Positions 30,824-38,820 of a DNA stretch of 64,000 nucleotides are shown here, piece after piece. Numbering within the stretch: the first letter of the stretch is position 1; each line of letters begins with the position of its first letter. Below the pieces are notes generated by a model. The model did not search any database and was not told where the DNA came from. It saw only the letters and a program-made list of their open reading frames with translations. Both the position numbers and the translations under genes were made by a program. This DNA comes from Thermoanaerobaculia bacterium (GTDB taxonomy: Bacteria > Acidobacteriota > Thermoanaerobaculia > UBA5066). Location of the stretch: the NCBI GenBank assembly GCA_022071945.1, contig JAJVIN010000046.1:1-64000 (forward strand), in the 5' to 3' direction.

Positions 30824-32212
30824 TTACTCGTCTCCGTCGCCGTGCCTGAGGCCCAGCCTCTTGAGCCTGTATCGAAGCTGGTCCCGGCTCAGCCCCAGGA
30901 GCTCGGCCGCGCGCGTCACATTCTCCCCCGTGGCTCGCATCGCCCGGCAGATCATCTCCCGTTCCATCTCCTCTATGGGGACGATCCCGAGGGGAAGAGC
31001 CGATTGGGACCTTCCCGGCTCCGGTTCGTGCGCCGCCGGCGCCGGGGGCGTCCAGTCGAGCATCAGCGAACGCACCGAGACGAGGCACCCCTTCTCGAGG
31101 ACGAGAGCCCTCTCGAGAACGTTCCCGAGCTCCCGGACGTTTCCGGGCCAGGGGTACGAGAGAAGAAGTTCTTCGGCTTCCGGTTCGAATCCGGCGACCC
31201 GCCGGCCCACGCGCGCCTGCAAGGCCGAAAGAAAGTGCCGGGCCAGAGGAAGGATGTCCTCCCGCCTCTCCCTGAGCGGGGGCACGGTGAGCGGAAAAAC
31301 GTTCAGCCGGAAGAAGAGATCGCCGCGAAAGGTCCCCTCGTGAACCATCGCCTGCAGGTTTCGGTTGGTGAGCCCGATGACACGCACGTCGACGTGGATC
31401 TCGCGGTTGCTCCCGATCCTGCGGAAGCGGCGCTCACCGAGGAAGTGCAGGAGCTTGGCCTGCATGTCCAGGCGCAGTTCCCCGATCTCGTCCAAAACGA
31501 CCGTCCCGCCCTCCGCCAGCTCGAAGACGCCTCGCTTCAGCACCTTGGCGTCGGTGAACGCTCCACGCTCGTGGCCGAAGAGCTCGCTTTCGAGAAGCGT
31601 CTCGGGGATGGTGGCGCACGAGACCTCCAGAACGGGCCGCTCCCGGCGAGGAGACAGGGCGTGCACCGAACGGGCCAGGACGTTCTTTCCCGCCCCGCTT
31701 TCGCCCTGGATGAGGATGCTCCCGACATCGGATTCCGAGACCTGCTCGACGAGCTCGAGGACGCGGCGGAAGGCGGGCGACTCTCCGATCACTTCCTGCG
31801 CGAGGGTCTGGGCTCTTCCCTGCCGCGCGGCCTGTGCCTCCAGCCGTTCGCCGCGGACCGAGAGGGAGCGGTCCACGAGCGAGACGAGGTCGGCCTTGTC
31901 GACGGGCTTGGTCAAGAAGTCCAGGGCCCCGAGCTTCATCGCCCGGACGGCCTCCTCGACGTCCCCGATCGCCGTCATCACGATCACGACACTCTCGGCC
32001 AGGCGGGCCCGGTTGGCCTGGTAGAAGTCCAGTCCGTGCCCATCCGGCAAGCCCAGATCGAGAAGGACGACGTCGGGCTGGTGCATGGCCAGAAGCGAGC
32101 TCGCCGACGTCAGATCGGGCGCGGCCTGGACGAGATGGCCCGCTTTCTCGAGCTGTTTCTGGAGCGCCCAGCGCAGGAGCTGTTCGTCTTCGACCAGGAG
32201 AACGAGAGCCAT
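30824..32212 (-). CDS. NtrC-family sigma-54-dependent response regulator
   Basis: The protein has 462 residues in the canonical three-domain order. The receiver has Asp8/Asp9 and phosphoacceptor Asp52 (VVLLDLGLP). The AAA+ domain has Walker A GESGAGKN at 170-177 and the sigma-54 contact loop GAFTDA at 217-222, with FRGDLFFRLNVF and LRERREDI following. A Fis-type helix-turn-helix ends the protein (ENVTRAAELLGLSRDQLRYRL). It should be phosphorylated by the histidine kinase encoded just upstream, whose stop is three bases before this ATG. The only sigma-54 promoter I found nearby precedes the octaheme cytochrome gene, making that the best candidate target. Confidence 0.92.
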   Translation of the reverse strand: MALVLLVEDEQLLRWALQKQLEKAGHLVQAAPDLTSASSLLAMHQPDVVLLDLGLPDGHGLDFYQANRARLAESVVIVMTAIGDVEEAVRAMKLGALDFLTKPVDKADLVSLVDRSLSVRGERLEAQAARQGRAQTLAQEVIGESPAFRRVLELVEQVSESDVGSILIQGESGAGKNVLARSVHALSPRRERPVLEVSCATIPETLLESELFGHERGAFTDAKVLKRGVFELAEGGTVVLDEIGELRLDMQAKLLHFLGERRFRRIGSNREIHVDVRVIGLTNRNLQAMVHEGTFRGDLFFRLNVFPLTVPPLRERREDILPLARHFLSALQARVGRRVAGFEPEAEELLLSYPWPGNVRELGNVLERALVLEKGCLVSVRSLMLDWTPPAPAAHEPEPGRSQSALPLGIVPIEEMEREMICRAMRATGENVTRAAELLGLSRDQLRYRLKRLGLRHGDGDE

Positions 32213-32215
32213 CTT

Positions 32216-33715
32216 TTACACGGTCTCCTCGGGCAGGGCGGTCCCGGCGGGAAGGAAGATGAAGAACGTCGCGCCCCTGCCGGGCTCGGAGTCGACCTCG
32301 AGACGTCCGCCGTGCTGCTCGACGAGCCCCTTGGAGATCGTCAGGCCGAGGCCGGTCCCCGTGAACTTCGTGGTGAAGAAGGGTTCGAAAAGGCGCGAGA
32401 GGACGTCCGGCGGAATCCCGGGTCCGTCGTCCTCCACCGCGATCACGATTCCACCCCTGTCGGGCAGTTGATCGGCGCGGATCGTGATGTGGCCCCCCGA
32501 CTGCTCGAGCGCATCGGCCGCATTCTGGACGAGATTCAGGAGAACCTGACGGATTCTGGCGGAGTCGAGGCCGGCTTCTGGCAGATCCCGCGCGACCTCG
32601 ACCACGAGCTCGATGCGTTTCCGGCGGAAAGCGGGCTGCATCAACTCGGCAACCCCCTCAAGGAGCTTCCGGATGTCGGTCCGGCTGAGCCGGAGAGGGG
32701 CCTGCCGTCCCGACTCCAGGAGACGCTGGAGGATCCCGTTGACTCTCTTGAGTTCCTTGAGGATGTCGTCGTAGACGGCGGTGACGGACGCGTCGGACGT
32801 ATCGTCCCGGAGCACCTCGATGGCTCCCTGGATTCCGGCAAGGGGGTTCTTGATCTCGTGCGCGAGACCGGCTGAAAGCTGGCCGAGCGTCGCGAGCTGA
32901 TCGGCGTGCGCCAGCCTGGAAACCACCTCGGCCTCCCGCTCCCGCTGCCGCCTGAGGAACTCGCGCAGCCGCTGATAGAGCCCCGCGGCCGCGGGGTCGA
33001 GGGACATCGCGGGAGTCCCCGCCGTTTCCGCCTTGCCGGCGGCCGCGGCAGCCAGGTCATCCTCCAGGCGCCTCATCGAGCGCCTCACGGTCAACTGGAC
33101 GAGGAGGGCGACGGCCCCGACCAGGAGGATCCAGGCCGCCAGGAGCCACGCCACTCTTTCCCGCAAGAGACCCCGGATTCCCTCCATCTCCCCCGTGATG
33201 TCGATCTTCATCGTCGCGGCCCCGAGAACCTCGCCGGGCCGCGGGTGGCACGACGCGCAGGCCGCCCCGGACGTGAGGCGGACAGCCCCCCTCACCCATT
33301 GGCGGCCGCCGTCTTCCTCGATCCAGATCTCCTCGGGAAGGCTGGGGTCCGACAGGATGCGCCGCACCTTGTCCACTTCCGTCCCGTCGCGGGTCCCGAA
33401 CGACGGACCCAGAGGGCGTCCATCGCGCCTGTGAAGCCGCAGCCCGATCGCCCGGTGCGCCACCAGGAGGTGGCTGAAGACGTGCGGGTTCTGGCCGTCT
33501 CCCCCCGCCGGCATCATGAAGGGCATCGCGCTGACCGCCTGGTCGAGCTGCTGGCGGGCGGCCGCCACGCGGGCCTGAGAATAGCCGCGGCTGAGGAGAC
33601 CGAGCGTGCCGAAGTAGAGCGTCGTGAAGGCCGCGATGTGAATGGGCAGGATGACGCCCCAGAACCTCACCTTTGCCGGGTCCAGGCGGAGCCAGGACCG
33701 GAGGAGGACGGTCAT
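32216..33715 (-). CDS. Membrane histidine kinase with c-type heme motif in its extracytoplasmic sensor
   Basis: The protein has 499 residues. A first membrane helix (about 15-40) and a second (about 190-210) bracket a periplasmic domain of DUF3365/Tll0287-like type containing Cys153-Ala-Ser-Cys156-His157, a covalent heme c motif. The sequence before it (RQWVRGAVRLTSGAAC) fits that family. A cytoplasmic HisKA domain carries His286 in LAHEIKNPL, followed by an ATPase domain (NLVQNAADAL, DDGPGIP, GTGLGLTISKGL). The heme could sense redox state, NO, CO or oxygen and control the adjacent NtrC-type partner. I chose the ATG at 33715; the frame is open to 33805, with another ATG at 33796 adding 27 residues. 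Confidence 0.9.
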   Translation of the reverse strand: MTVLLRSWLRLDPAKVRFWGVILPIHIAAFTTLYFGTLGLLSRGYSQARVAAARQQLDQAVSAMPFMMPAGGDGQNPHVFSHLLVAHRAIGLRLHRRDGRPLGPSFGTRDGTEVDKVRRILSDPSLPEEIWIEEDGGRQWVRGAVRLTSGAACASCHPRPGEVLGAATMKIDITGEMEGIRGLLRERVAWLLAAWILLVGAVALLVQLTVRRSMRRLEDDLAAAAAGKAETAGTPAMSLDPAAAGLYQRLREFLRRQREREAEVVSRLAHADQLATLGQLSAGLAHEIKNPLAGIQGAIEVLRDDTSDASVTAVYDDILKELKRVNGILQRLLESGRQAPLRLSRTDIRKLLEGVAELMQPAFRRKRIELVVEVARDLPEAGLDSARIRQVLLNLVQNAADALEQSGGHITIRADQLPDRGGIVIAVEDDGPGIPPDVLSRLFEPFFTTKFTGTGLGLTISKGLVEQHGGRLEVDSEPGRGATFFIFLPAGTALPEETV

Positions 33716-33832
33716 CCCGAGCCCCGGGGAGCCGAGGGGCCGGGTCGCTCCCGCGGAGGACCTCGGGAATCCCCTCGCGGCTCGCGCCTCGGTCATCGGG
33801 CCCAATGATATTCGGAAGGCGGGTACGCTCTC

Positions 33833-34897
33833 TCAGTGCGCGGCTTCCCGGAGCTCGTGGTCCACGAGCTCGCGGAAGCGCTCGATCGGCTGGGATCCCG
33901 ACAGGGGCCTCCCGTTGACGAAGAAGGCGGGCGTGGAGCTCACCCCGATCCCCTCTCCCAGCTTCTTGCTCGCCGCCACGGCCGGCCCCATGCGGCCGGA
34001 GTCGAGGCAAGAGTCGAAGCGCGGGGAATCGAGGCCCAGTGCTTTCGCCCGGGACTTCAGATCCGCGATCCCCAGCGCGTCCTGCTGGGCGAAAAGGGCG
34101 TCGTGCATCTCCCAGTATCGCCCCTGCTCGCCCGCGCAGAAGGCGGCTTCGGAGGCCTTCGGGGCGTTCGCGTGCATCGAGAGCGGGAAGGGCTGATGAA
34201 CGAGCCGGACTTTCCCCTTGTACTCCGCCAGAAGCGTCTTGAGCGTGGCCGCGGCCACCCCGCAGAACTGGCATTCGTAGTCCGAGAATTCCACGATGGT
34301 GACGGGTGCTTCAGCCTCGCCGCGCGCCGGGCCCGTCGCGGCAAAGCTCGTCTTCGGAAGGAGAAGCGGCGGCAGGTGCGTCTCGACCCTCGACTCGGTC
34401 CGCAGCCGCCCCACGAAGGCCTGCCGAAGCTCCTGGGCCGACTGCGCCTTCACGAACGCCGCGATTTCGGACTTGACGTTCGGAAAAGGCGGCAGGGCCC
34501 TTCCCGAAGCCCTCGTCTGGTCGTAGACGGACTGCATCATCTCTTCGGAGGGCTCCTGGACCTTGGAGTTCACCTCCCGATCGAGGAGGGCCTCGACCGT
34601 GATCCCCTCCTTCCTGGCGCGCGTCTCGAGAAGCCGTCTCTCGATCAACCGGTCCAAGGCTTGGACCTTCTGGGAGTGGGTCTCCTCCGCGAATTTCCTC
34701 TCGAGGGCGGTGAGGGACGGCCTGGCCTCCGTCATCAACTCACCCTCGGTGATCTGGGCTCCGTCGACCACCGCGACGGCGGCCTTGGGGTCCTTGGCGG
34801 CCGCCAGGGCCGTGGGACTCGTCTCGGCGCCGGAGGGTTTCGAGCAGCCCGAGGAAACGAGACCGGCCACCAGAGCGAGCAAGAGGGGACTTCTCAT
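33833..34897 (-). CDS. Lipoprotein with SurA-like N-terminal region and DsbA-type thioredoxin domain
   Basis: The 354-residue protein has a signal peptide ending in VSSGC, with Cys18 as the likely lipidated residue. Residues 40-170 resemble the helical chaperone part of SurA/trigger-factor-like proteins (VDGAQITEGEL, LIERRLLETRARKEGI). Residues 185-354 are a DsbA/DsbG-type thioredoxin fold (EFSDYECQFC, Cys209 and Cys212; STPAFFVNG supplies the cis-Pro loop). It probably forms, repairs or keeps reduced the cysteines of exported proteins. Next to heme-attachment clients, keeping CxxCH thiols ready is an attractive but unproven role. It lies upstream of the kinase operon on the same strand. Confidence 0.8.
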   Translation of the reverse strand: MRSPLLLALVAGLVSSGCSKPSGAETSPTALAAAKDPKAAVAVVDGAQITEGELMTEARPSLTALERKFAEETHSQKVQALDRLIERRLLETRARKEGITVEALLDREVNSKVQEPSEEMMQSVYDQTRASGRALPPFPNVKSEIAAFVKAQSAQELRQAFVGRLRTESRVETHLPPLLLPKTSFAATGPARGEAEAPVTIVEFSDYECQFCGVAAATLKTLLAEYKGKVRLVHQPFPLSMHANAPKASEAAFCAGEQGRYWEMHDALFAQQDALGIADLKSRAKALGLDSPRFDSCLDSGRMGPAVAASKKLGEGIGVSSTPAFFVNGRPLSGSQPIERFRELVDHELREAAH

Positions 34898-35106
34898 GCC
34901 GTCATCTTGCCCAAGGTAGGGGCGGGCCCGCAAGGCCGCCCGCTGCGCGGAGGGAGCGCCCGGCGTCGTTCTCCCCTCGCCGGAGCGCCCGTTTGGGACA
35001 CGGGGCCCCGCACAGGGCGCCTCGACTTTCTCGCTCCTTGGCCCCCAGCCGTGCCTATGATGTCGAGGACCGGGATCCGGAGATGCAGGAAGAAGGGAGC
35101 CCGCCC

Positions 35107-36045
35107 ATGATGAAGACGTCGCTCCGAAGGACGGCCGTGATTCTCCTTGCCGCCCTTTCGCCCCTGGCTCTCGACGGGTGTGTCTCGGCAGGTCTCTCCC
35201 GCTCGGCCCTGGAGCCCGGCGCATCGGGAACCGGGGCCGTCGAGATGTCCGTGTTCCTGAAGGAACGCGACCTGGAAGCGCGGACGCCGGTGGGATTCCC
35301 GGTCTTCTCGGAGCTCTTCCGGGTCGATCCAGCCGGAGACAGGCTCGTCGCGCGGTCCATGGCCGCGGCCTGGATCCTGCACGGGATCGATCCGGGACGG
35401 TACCGGCTCGAGGCGTCCAAGCGAATCGACGACGCCGGCAACATCCAGCCTCTCGGGAGTCCGGTGAGAAAGGAGTTCGACGTCAGGGCGGGTGAAAAGG
35501 CCTCGGTCTCGATCGTCCTCGAGAAGGTTCCGGTCTTCTGGATCGTCCTGGCGGCCATCACCATCGTCGTGCTCGTCATCCTGAGCATCGACTGGATCCG
35601 TCAGGGCAAGATCCCGCTGCCCCCGCTTCCGCCGCCCCCGCCCCTGCCCTTCCCGGCGATCGTCGTGACGGGGGACCACGTCACTCCGATCCCGGGCGGC
35701 CCCTCGGCGCAGCCGGCTCCGGCCGTCGCCGACGTCTTCCCCGCGCCTGGCTCGGAGGTGACCGGACCTCGTGTCACCACCAGTTTCCTCCTCACGTGCC
35801 CCCTCTCGCCCCACGGGATCGAGAAGGGCGCGATCACCGCCCTCGGGAGCCGCTCGGGTCTGATCACGGGAATGACGTCCTGGATCCCGGACGAGCAGGT
35901 CTTCGCCTTCATCCCGACCTACGACCTTTTTCCGGGAGAAGAGGTGACGGTCACCCTCGATCTTTCAAGGCTCACGGGTGAGAGCGGACAGCACGGCAGC
36001 GGGAAGGCCTCGACCACATTCAAAGTCCTCGCCCAGGGGCGGTGA
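35107..36045 (+). CDS. Probable lipoprotein with membrane segment and C-terminal Ig-like domain
   Basis: The 312-residue protein has a signal sequence ending ALDGC, a lipobox-like site. An N-terminal beta-rich part (about 40-135) resembles a carboxypeptidase-regulatory or DUF4382-like fold (LHGIDPGRYRLEAS). A second hydrophobic segment (VFWIVLAAITIVVLVILSI, about 140-160) and a proline run (PLPPLPPPPPLP) follow. The last ~100 residues look like a bacterial Ig-like domain (Big_5 type: VADVFPAPGSEVTGPRV, FIPTYDLFPGEEVTVTL). A Met-Met start at 35107/35110 is preceded by GAAGGGA. It is convergent with the TlpA-trypsin gene. No function can be assigned. Confidence 0.7.
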   Translation: MMKTSLRRTAVILLAALSPLALDGCVSAGLSRSALEPGASGTGAVEMSVFLKERDLEARTPVGFPVFSELFRVDPAGDRLVARSMAAAWILHGIDPGRYRLEASKRIDDAGNIQPLGSPVRKEFDVRAGEKASVSIVLEKVPVFWIVLAAITIVVLVILSIDWIRQGKIPLPPLPPPPPLPFPAIVVTGDHVTPIPGGPSAQPAPAVADVFPAPGSEVTGPRVTTSFLLTCPLSPHGIEKGAITALGSRSGLITGMTSWIPDEQVFAFIPTYDLFPGEEVTVTLDLSRLTGESGQHGSGKASTTFKVLAQGR

Positions 36046-36074
36046 GCGCGCCCTTCTGATTCCGGGTTGGTCCC

Positions 36075-38276
36075 TCAGCGCCTGAGGAGAGTCAGGATGC
36101 TCCGTGCCGGGATCGCGTCATGAAGCGTCATCAGGGGTCCGCTCTTTTCTTCCCCGTGGGCCGGATCTTGCGAAGCTCTCGGCTTCTCGTCGAAGAGCGG
36201 ACGGATCGTGGCGACGTGTCCGATCACGTTCCCCGCCCCATCGAGAACGGCCGCGCCACTGCTGCCGGGGCCCCAGTCCGTGCTGACGTTCATGATGAGA
36301 TCCGCCGGATCGGCACGCTCCGGATCCCGCCATCCGTCGTCACCCGCGACGTGATACCGGTTGACGATCCCCGCGCTGAAGTAGTTGCGCTGCTTCAGGG
36401 GATCGCTGAAGCAAAACGCCGCGTCCCCGATCTCCGCCGCCGGACTGAGAGGTATCGGCCGGAGGGCGCCGCCCGAAACGCCGAGAACGATGGTGTCCAT
36501 TCGTTCGCTCGCCGCGATGACTCCCTTGATCGAAACGACCGTCCCGTTACTGTCGAAGGCAACGGCCTGCGAAGATGTCGACGTGGCGGGTGGAGTCATG
36601 ACATGCCAGGCGGTCACGACGGCCGTCTCGGTCACCGCGTAGCCGCCTCCCAGCTTGAGATGCCCTTTGTTGCAGCTGGAGCAGCGGTAATACCAGCCCA
36701 CGCGCAAATAGCCCTCGCGCGCCCGCCGGGCCACCGACCGTCCCGTAAGAACCGCCGTCGACGGCGCGAGAAGGCGGAGCGGCGCGAAGGCCGGGTTCTT
36801 CCGGCGTTCGAGGAGATCGGAGGCGCTCATCAGGCTACCCGCCCGGCTCGCCTCCTCGGCCCTCGAGAGCAAGGGATCAGCGGCATCCGCGGCTGGTCTT
36901 GCGGCCGTCGGTCTCGGATTGCTCCAGACGATCGTGCTGGCAGGCGTCCGAGCGGGGGGGGCCTCTCTCGGCTGGCTGAAGCTCATCGCGAGGGTCGATT
37001 CGGGCGCCGGCCGGGGGCCCGCGCCCGCCCGCACCCCCGGTCCCAGCGCCTTTTCCACGGCCGGCCGCAGCTGGGAACCTCGCAGGTACCCCTCCTTCGC
37101 GACGATCTGGCCCGTGTCTCCATCCACGAGAAAGGCCGCCGGGATCCCGGTCACGTTGTACATCCGGGCGATCTCTCCCTCCCACTCCTCGCCGTCGAAG
37201 ATCTGGGGCCAGGTGAGATTGTTCTCGCGGGTGTACTTCTCGAGTCTCTCGCCCGAGTACTTCTTGTCGAGACTGACACCCACGACCGCGAACCCCCTGG
37301 AATGGAGGTCGTCGTAGACCCTCTTCAGGTTCGGGAGCTCGTCGCGGCACGGCTTGCACCAGGTCGCCCAGAAGTCGAGGAGCACGACTCTTCCCCGGAA
37401 GTCATCCGGAAACCGCAACGGCTGGCCGTCGGTCGTCCGCGCGACGAAACGAGGAGCGGGCCCGCCGACGGTCAGGACGGGGTTCGGCTTCGTCTCGGCG
37501 GCGGACCTGTTCGAGGGCACGAGGACCATGCCGTCCCCGTCGGCCGACAGACCGCTCATCTCGTACGTCGTCCCACCGATGTTGAAGGGTTTTCGAACGT
37601 CGAACCTCTCGCCCGTGTTGTCGAACCTGCCATCGCCGTTCACGTCGAGGAGCAGGAAGACACCGGAGTCCTTGCCTGTCTCGCTCCCCCTGAAGTCTCC
37701 CGTGGTGAGGAAGTCGTCGATCGCCGCCTTCAGGGTCTTGCCGCCCAGAACCGCCTGGCCCCGGTAACCCCACTTCCTGTAGCAGTACAGCGGCGCGGTC
37801 GCCTCCCCGGGCTTGACAGCCCGCTGCCGGTAGATCGCGAGCTCGAGGACGCGCAGGCCGCTCTCGTAGCGGACGAAGAGTTTCGCCGTTCCGGTGTGAG
37901 AGGTGCGGGCGCCTGGCCGGGTTACGGGCTCCCACTTGGGCGCGGGATCGTCGCCGAAATCCCCGTTGGCGTTCGAGTCGACATAAAGCCTCTGCTCTCC
38001 CTCACTCCTCTCATCCACGAGAATCGTGAAGGGGCGGCGGCTCTCGGCCGGGCCGACCAAGACCTGCCCGAACAGCGGTCTCACGAGGCCCTGGGGAAGA
38101 GGCCCGATCCCGGCCGGTTTCACGGCCTCGAGCCGAATGTTTTGCGGGAGGTACGACGAAAACTCAGCTCCCGCTCCGGTCCACTCGACGTCGAGCTTCT
38201 GGGCGAGGGAGGGCGAGCCGAGAAAGAGGAAGCCGGCAGCGCATAGAACGGAAAACGACCCGAAATGGCGTTTCAT
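36075..38276 (-). CDS. Exported TlpA-like thioredoxin fused to trypsin-like protease
   Basis: The protein has 733 residues with a signal peptide ([15 protein letters not shown]). Residues about 25-260 are a beta-rich region of unknown fold. A TlpA/ResA-type thioredoxin domain spans about 265-415, with Cys307-Lys-Pro-Cys310 in WATWCKPC. A linker and a trypsin-like domain (about 530-733) follow, with His558 (TAWHV), Asp594 (MDTIVL) and Ser673 (GPGSSGAAV), a complete serine-protease triad. A CSSC pair lies shortly before the catalytic His. Fusion of a reductase and a protease on one exported chain suggests redox-controlled proteolysis or repair of misoxidised proteins, which is inference. The start region faces the 43-bp repeat array. 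Confidence 0.82.
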   Translation of the reverse strand: MKRHFGSFSVLCAAGFLFLGSPSLAQKLDVEWTGAGAEFSSYLPQNIRLEAVKPAGIGPLPQGLVRPLFGQVLVGPAESRRPFTILVDERSEGEQRLYVDSNANGDFGDDPAPKWEPVTRPGARTSHTGTAKLFVRYESGLRVLELAIYRQRAVKPGEATAPLYCYRKWGYRGQAVLGGKTLKAAIDDFLTTGDFRGSETGKDSGVFLLLDVNGDGRFDNTGERFDVRKPFNIGGTTYEMSGLSADGDGMVLVPSNRSAAETKPNPVLTVGGPAPRFVARTTDGQPLRFPDDFRGRVVLLDFWATWCKPCRDELPNLKRVYDDLHSRGFAVVGVSLDKKYSGERLEKYTRENNLTWPQIFDGEEWEGEIARMYNVTGIPAAFLVDGDTGQIVAKEGYLRGSQLRPAVEKALGPGVRAGAGPRPAPESTLAMSFSQPREAPPARTPASTIVWSNPRPTAARPAADAADPLLSRAEEASRAGSLMSASDLLERRKNPAFAPLRLLAPSTAVLTGRSVARRAREGYLRVGWYYRCSSCNKGHLKLGGGYAVTETAVVTAWHVMTPPATSTSSQAVAFDSNGTVVSIKGVIAASERMDTIVLGVSGGALRPIPLSPAAEIGDAAFCFSDPLKQRNYFSAGIVNRYHVAGDDGWRDPERADPADLIMNVSTDWGPGSSGAAVLDGAGNVIGHVATIRPLFDEKPRASQDPAHGEEKSGPLMTLHDAIPARSILTLLRR

Positions 38277-38380
38277 CGGCCCTCCCTCCCTGCGGCCAGG
38301 GTTCTTCTCTCGCGACGCCGGAATTGCTTCGAGCGATCCTACCCGATTGGCGGAGCGGCAAAGCCCACTTCGGAGACTCC

Positions 38381-38735
38381 CCCTCGCCCCGGCGATCGGG
38401 GGCAGGGCCCGCGTTCTCTCTTTCCCTCGCCCCCGCGATCGGGGGCAGGGCCCTCGTTCTCTCTCTCCCTCGCCCCCGCGATCGGGGGCAGGGCCCGCGT
38501 TCTCTCTTTCCCTCGCCCCCGCGATCGGGGGCAGGGCCCTCGTTCTCTCTCTCTCCCTCGCCCCCGCGATCGGGGGCAGGGCCCTCGTTCTCTCTCTCCC
38601 TCGCCCCCGCGATCGGGGGCAGGGCCCTCGTTCTCTCTCTCCCTCGCCCCCGCGATCGGGGGCAGGGCCCGCGTTCTCTCTTTCCCTCGCCCCGCGGCAG
38701 CGGGGAGAGGGTGCCGGCAGGCGGGTGAGGGGTCC
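38381..38735. repeat. Array of seven 43-bp hairpin repeats plus a diverged end unit
   Basis: Copies are centred on GATC at 38394, 38437, 38480, 38523, 38568, 38611 and 38654; all steps are 43 bp except one of 45. Each contains GCCCCCG-CGAT-CGGGGGC, a perfect seven-bp stem that extends through CCCT/AGGG with one bulge. Two variants (GCG...TTTCC and TCG...CTCC) occur in the order A B A B B B A. A diverged hairpin CCCTCGCCCCGC-GGCA-GCGGGGAGAGGG closes the array. It occupies most of the 545-base gap between divergent genes; no small ORF there looks real. Confidence 0.9.
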
Positions 38736-38820
38736 CTTCAGCCTGGAAGTGCCTGCCGCAGCCTTGCGCGAGAGCGCGCGGCGTTCGTCGGCGGACGGGG
38801 ATCCGAGGGAGAATCAGCCG

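Noticed and set aside
38381-38735. Regularly spaced repeats resembling a CRISPR array
   Set aside because: The intervals between stems are themselves nearly identical, so there are no unique spacers, and no cas gene is near.
38026-38820. An extra ~265 codons at the start of the hybrid kinase
   Set aside because: This part is only the repeat array read as protein; the signal-like segment and ribosome site favour the ATG at 38821.
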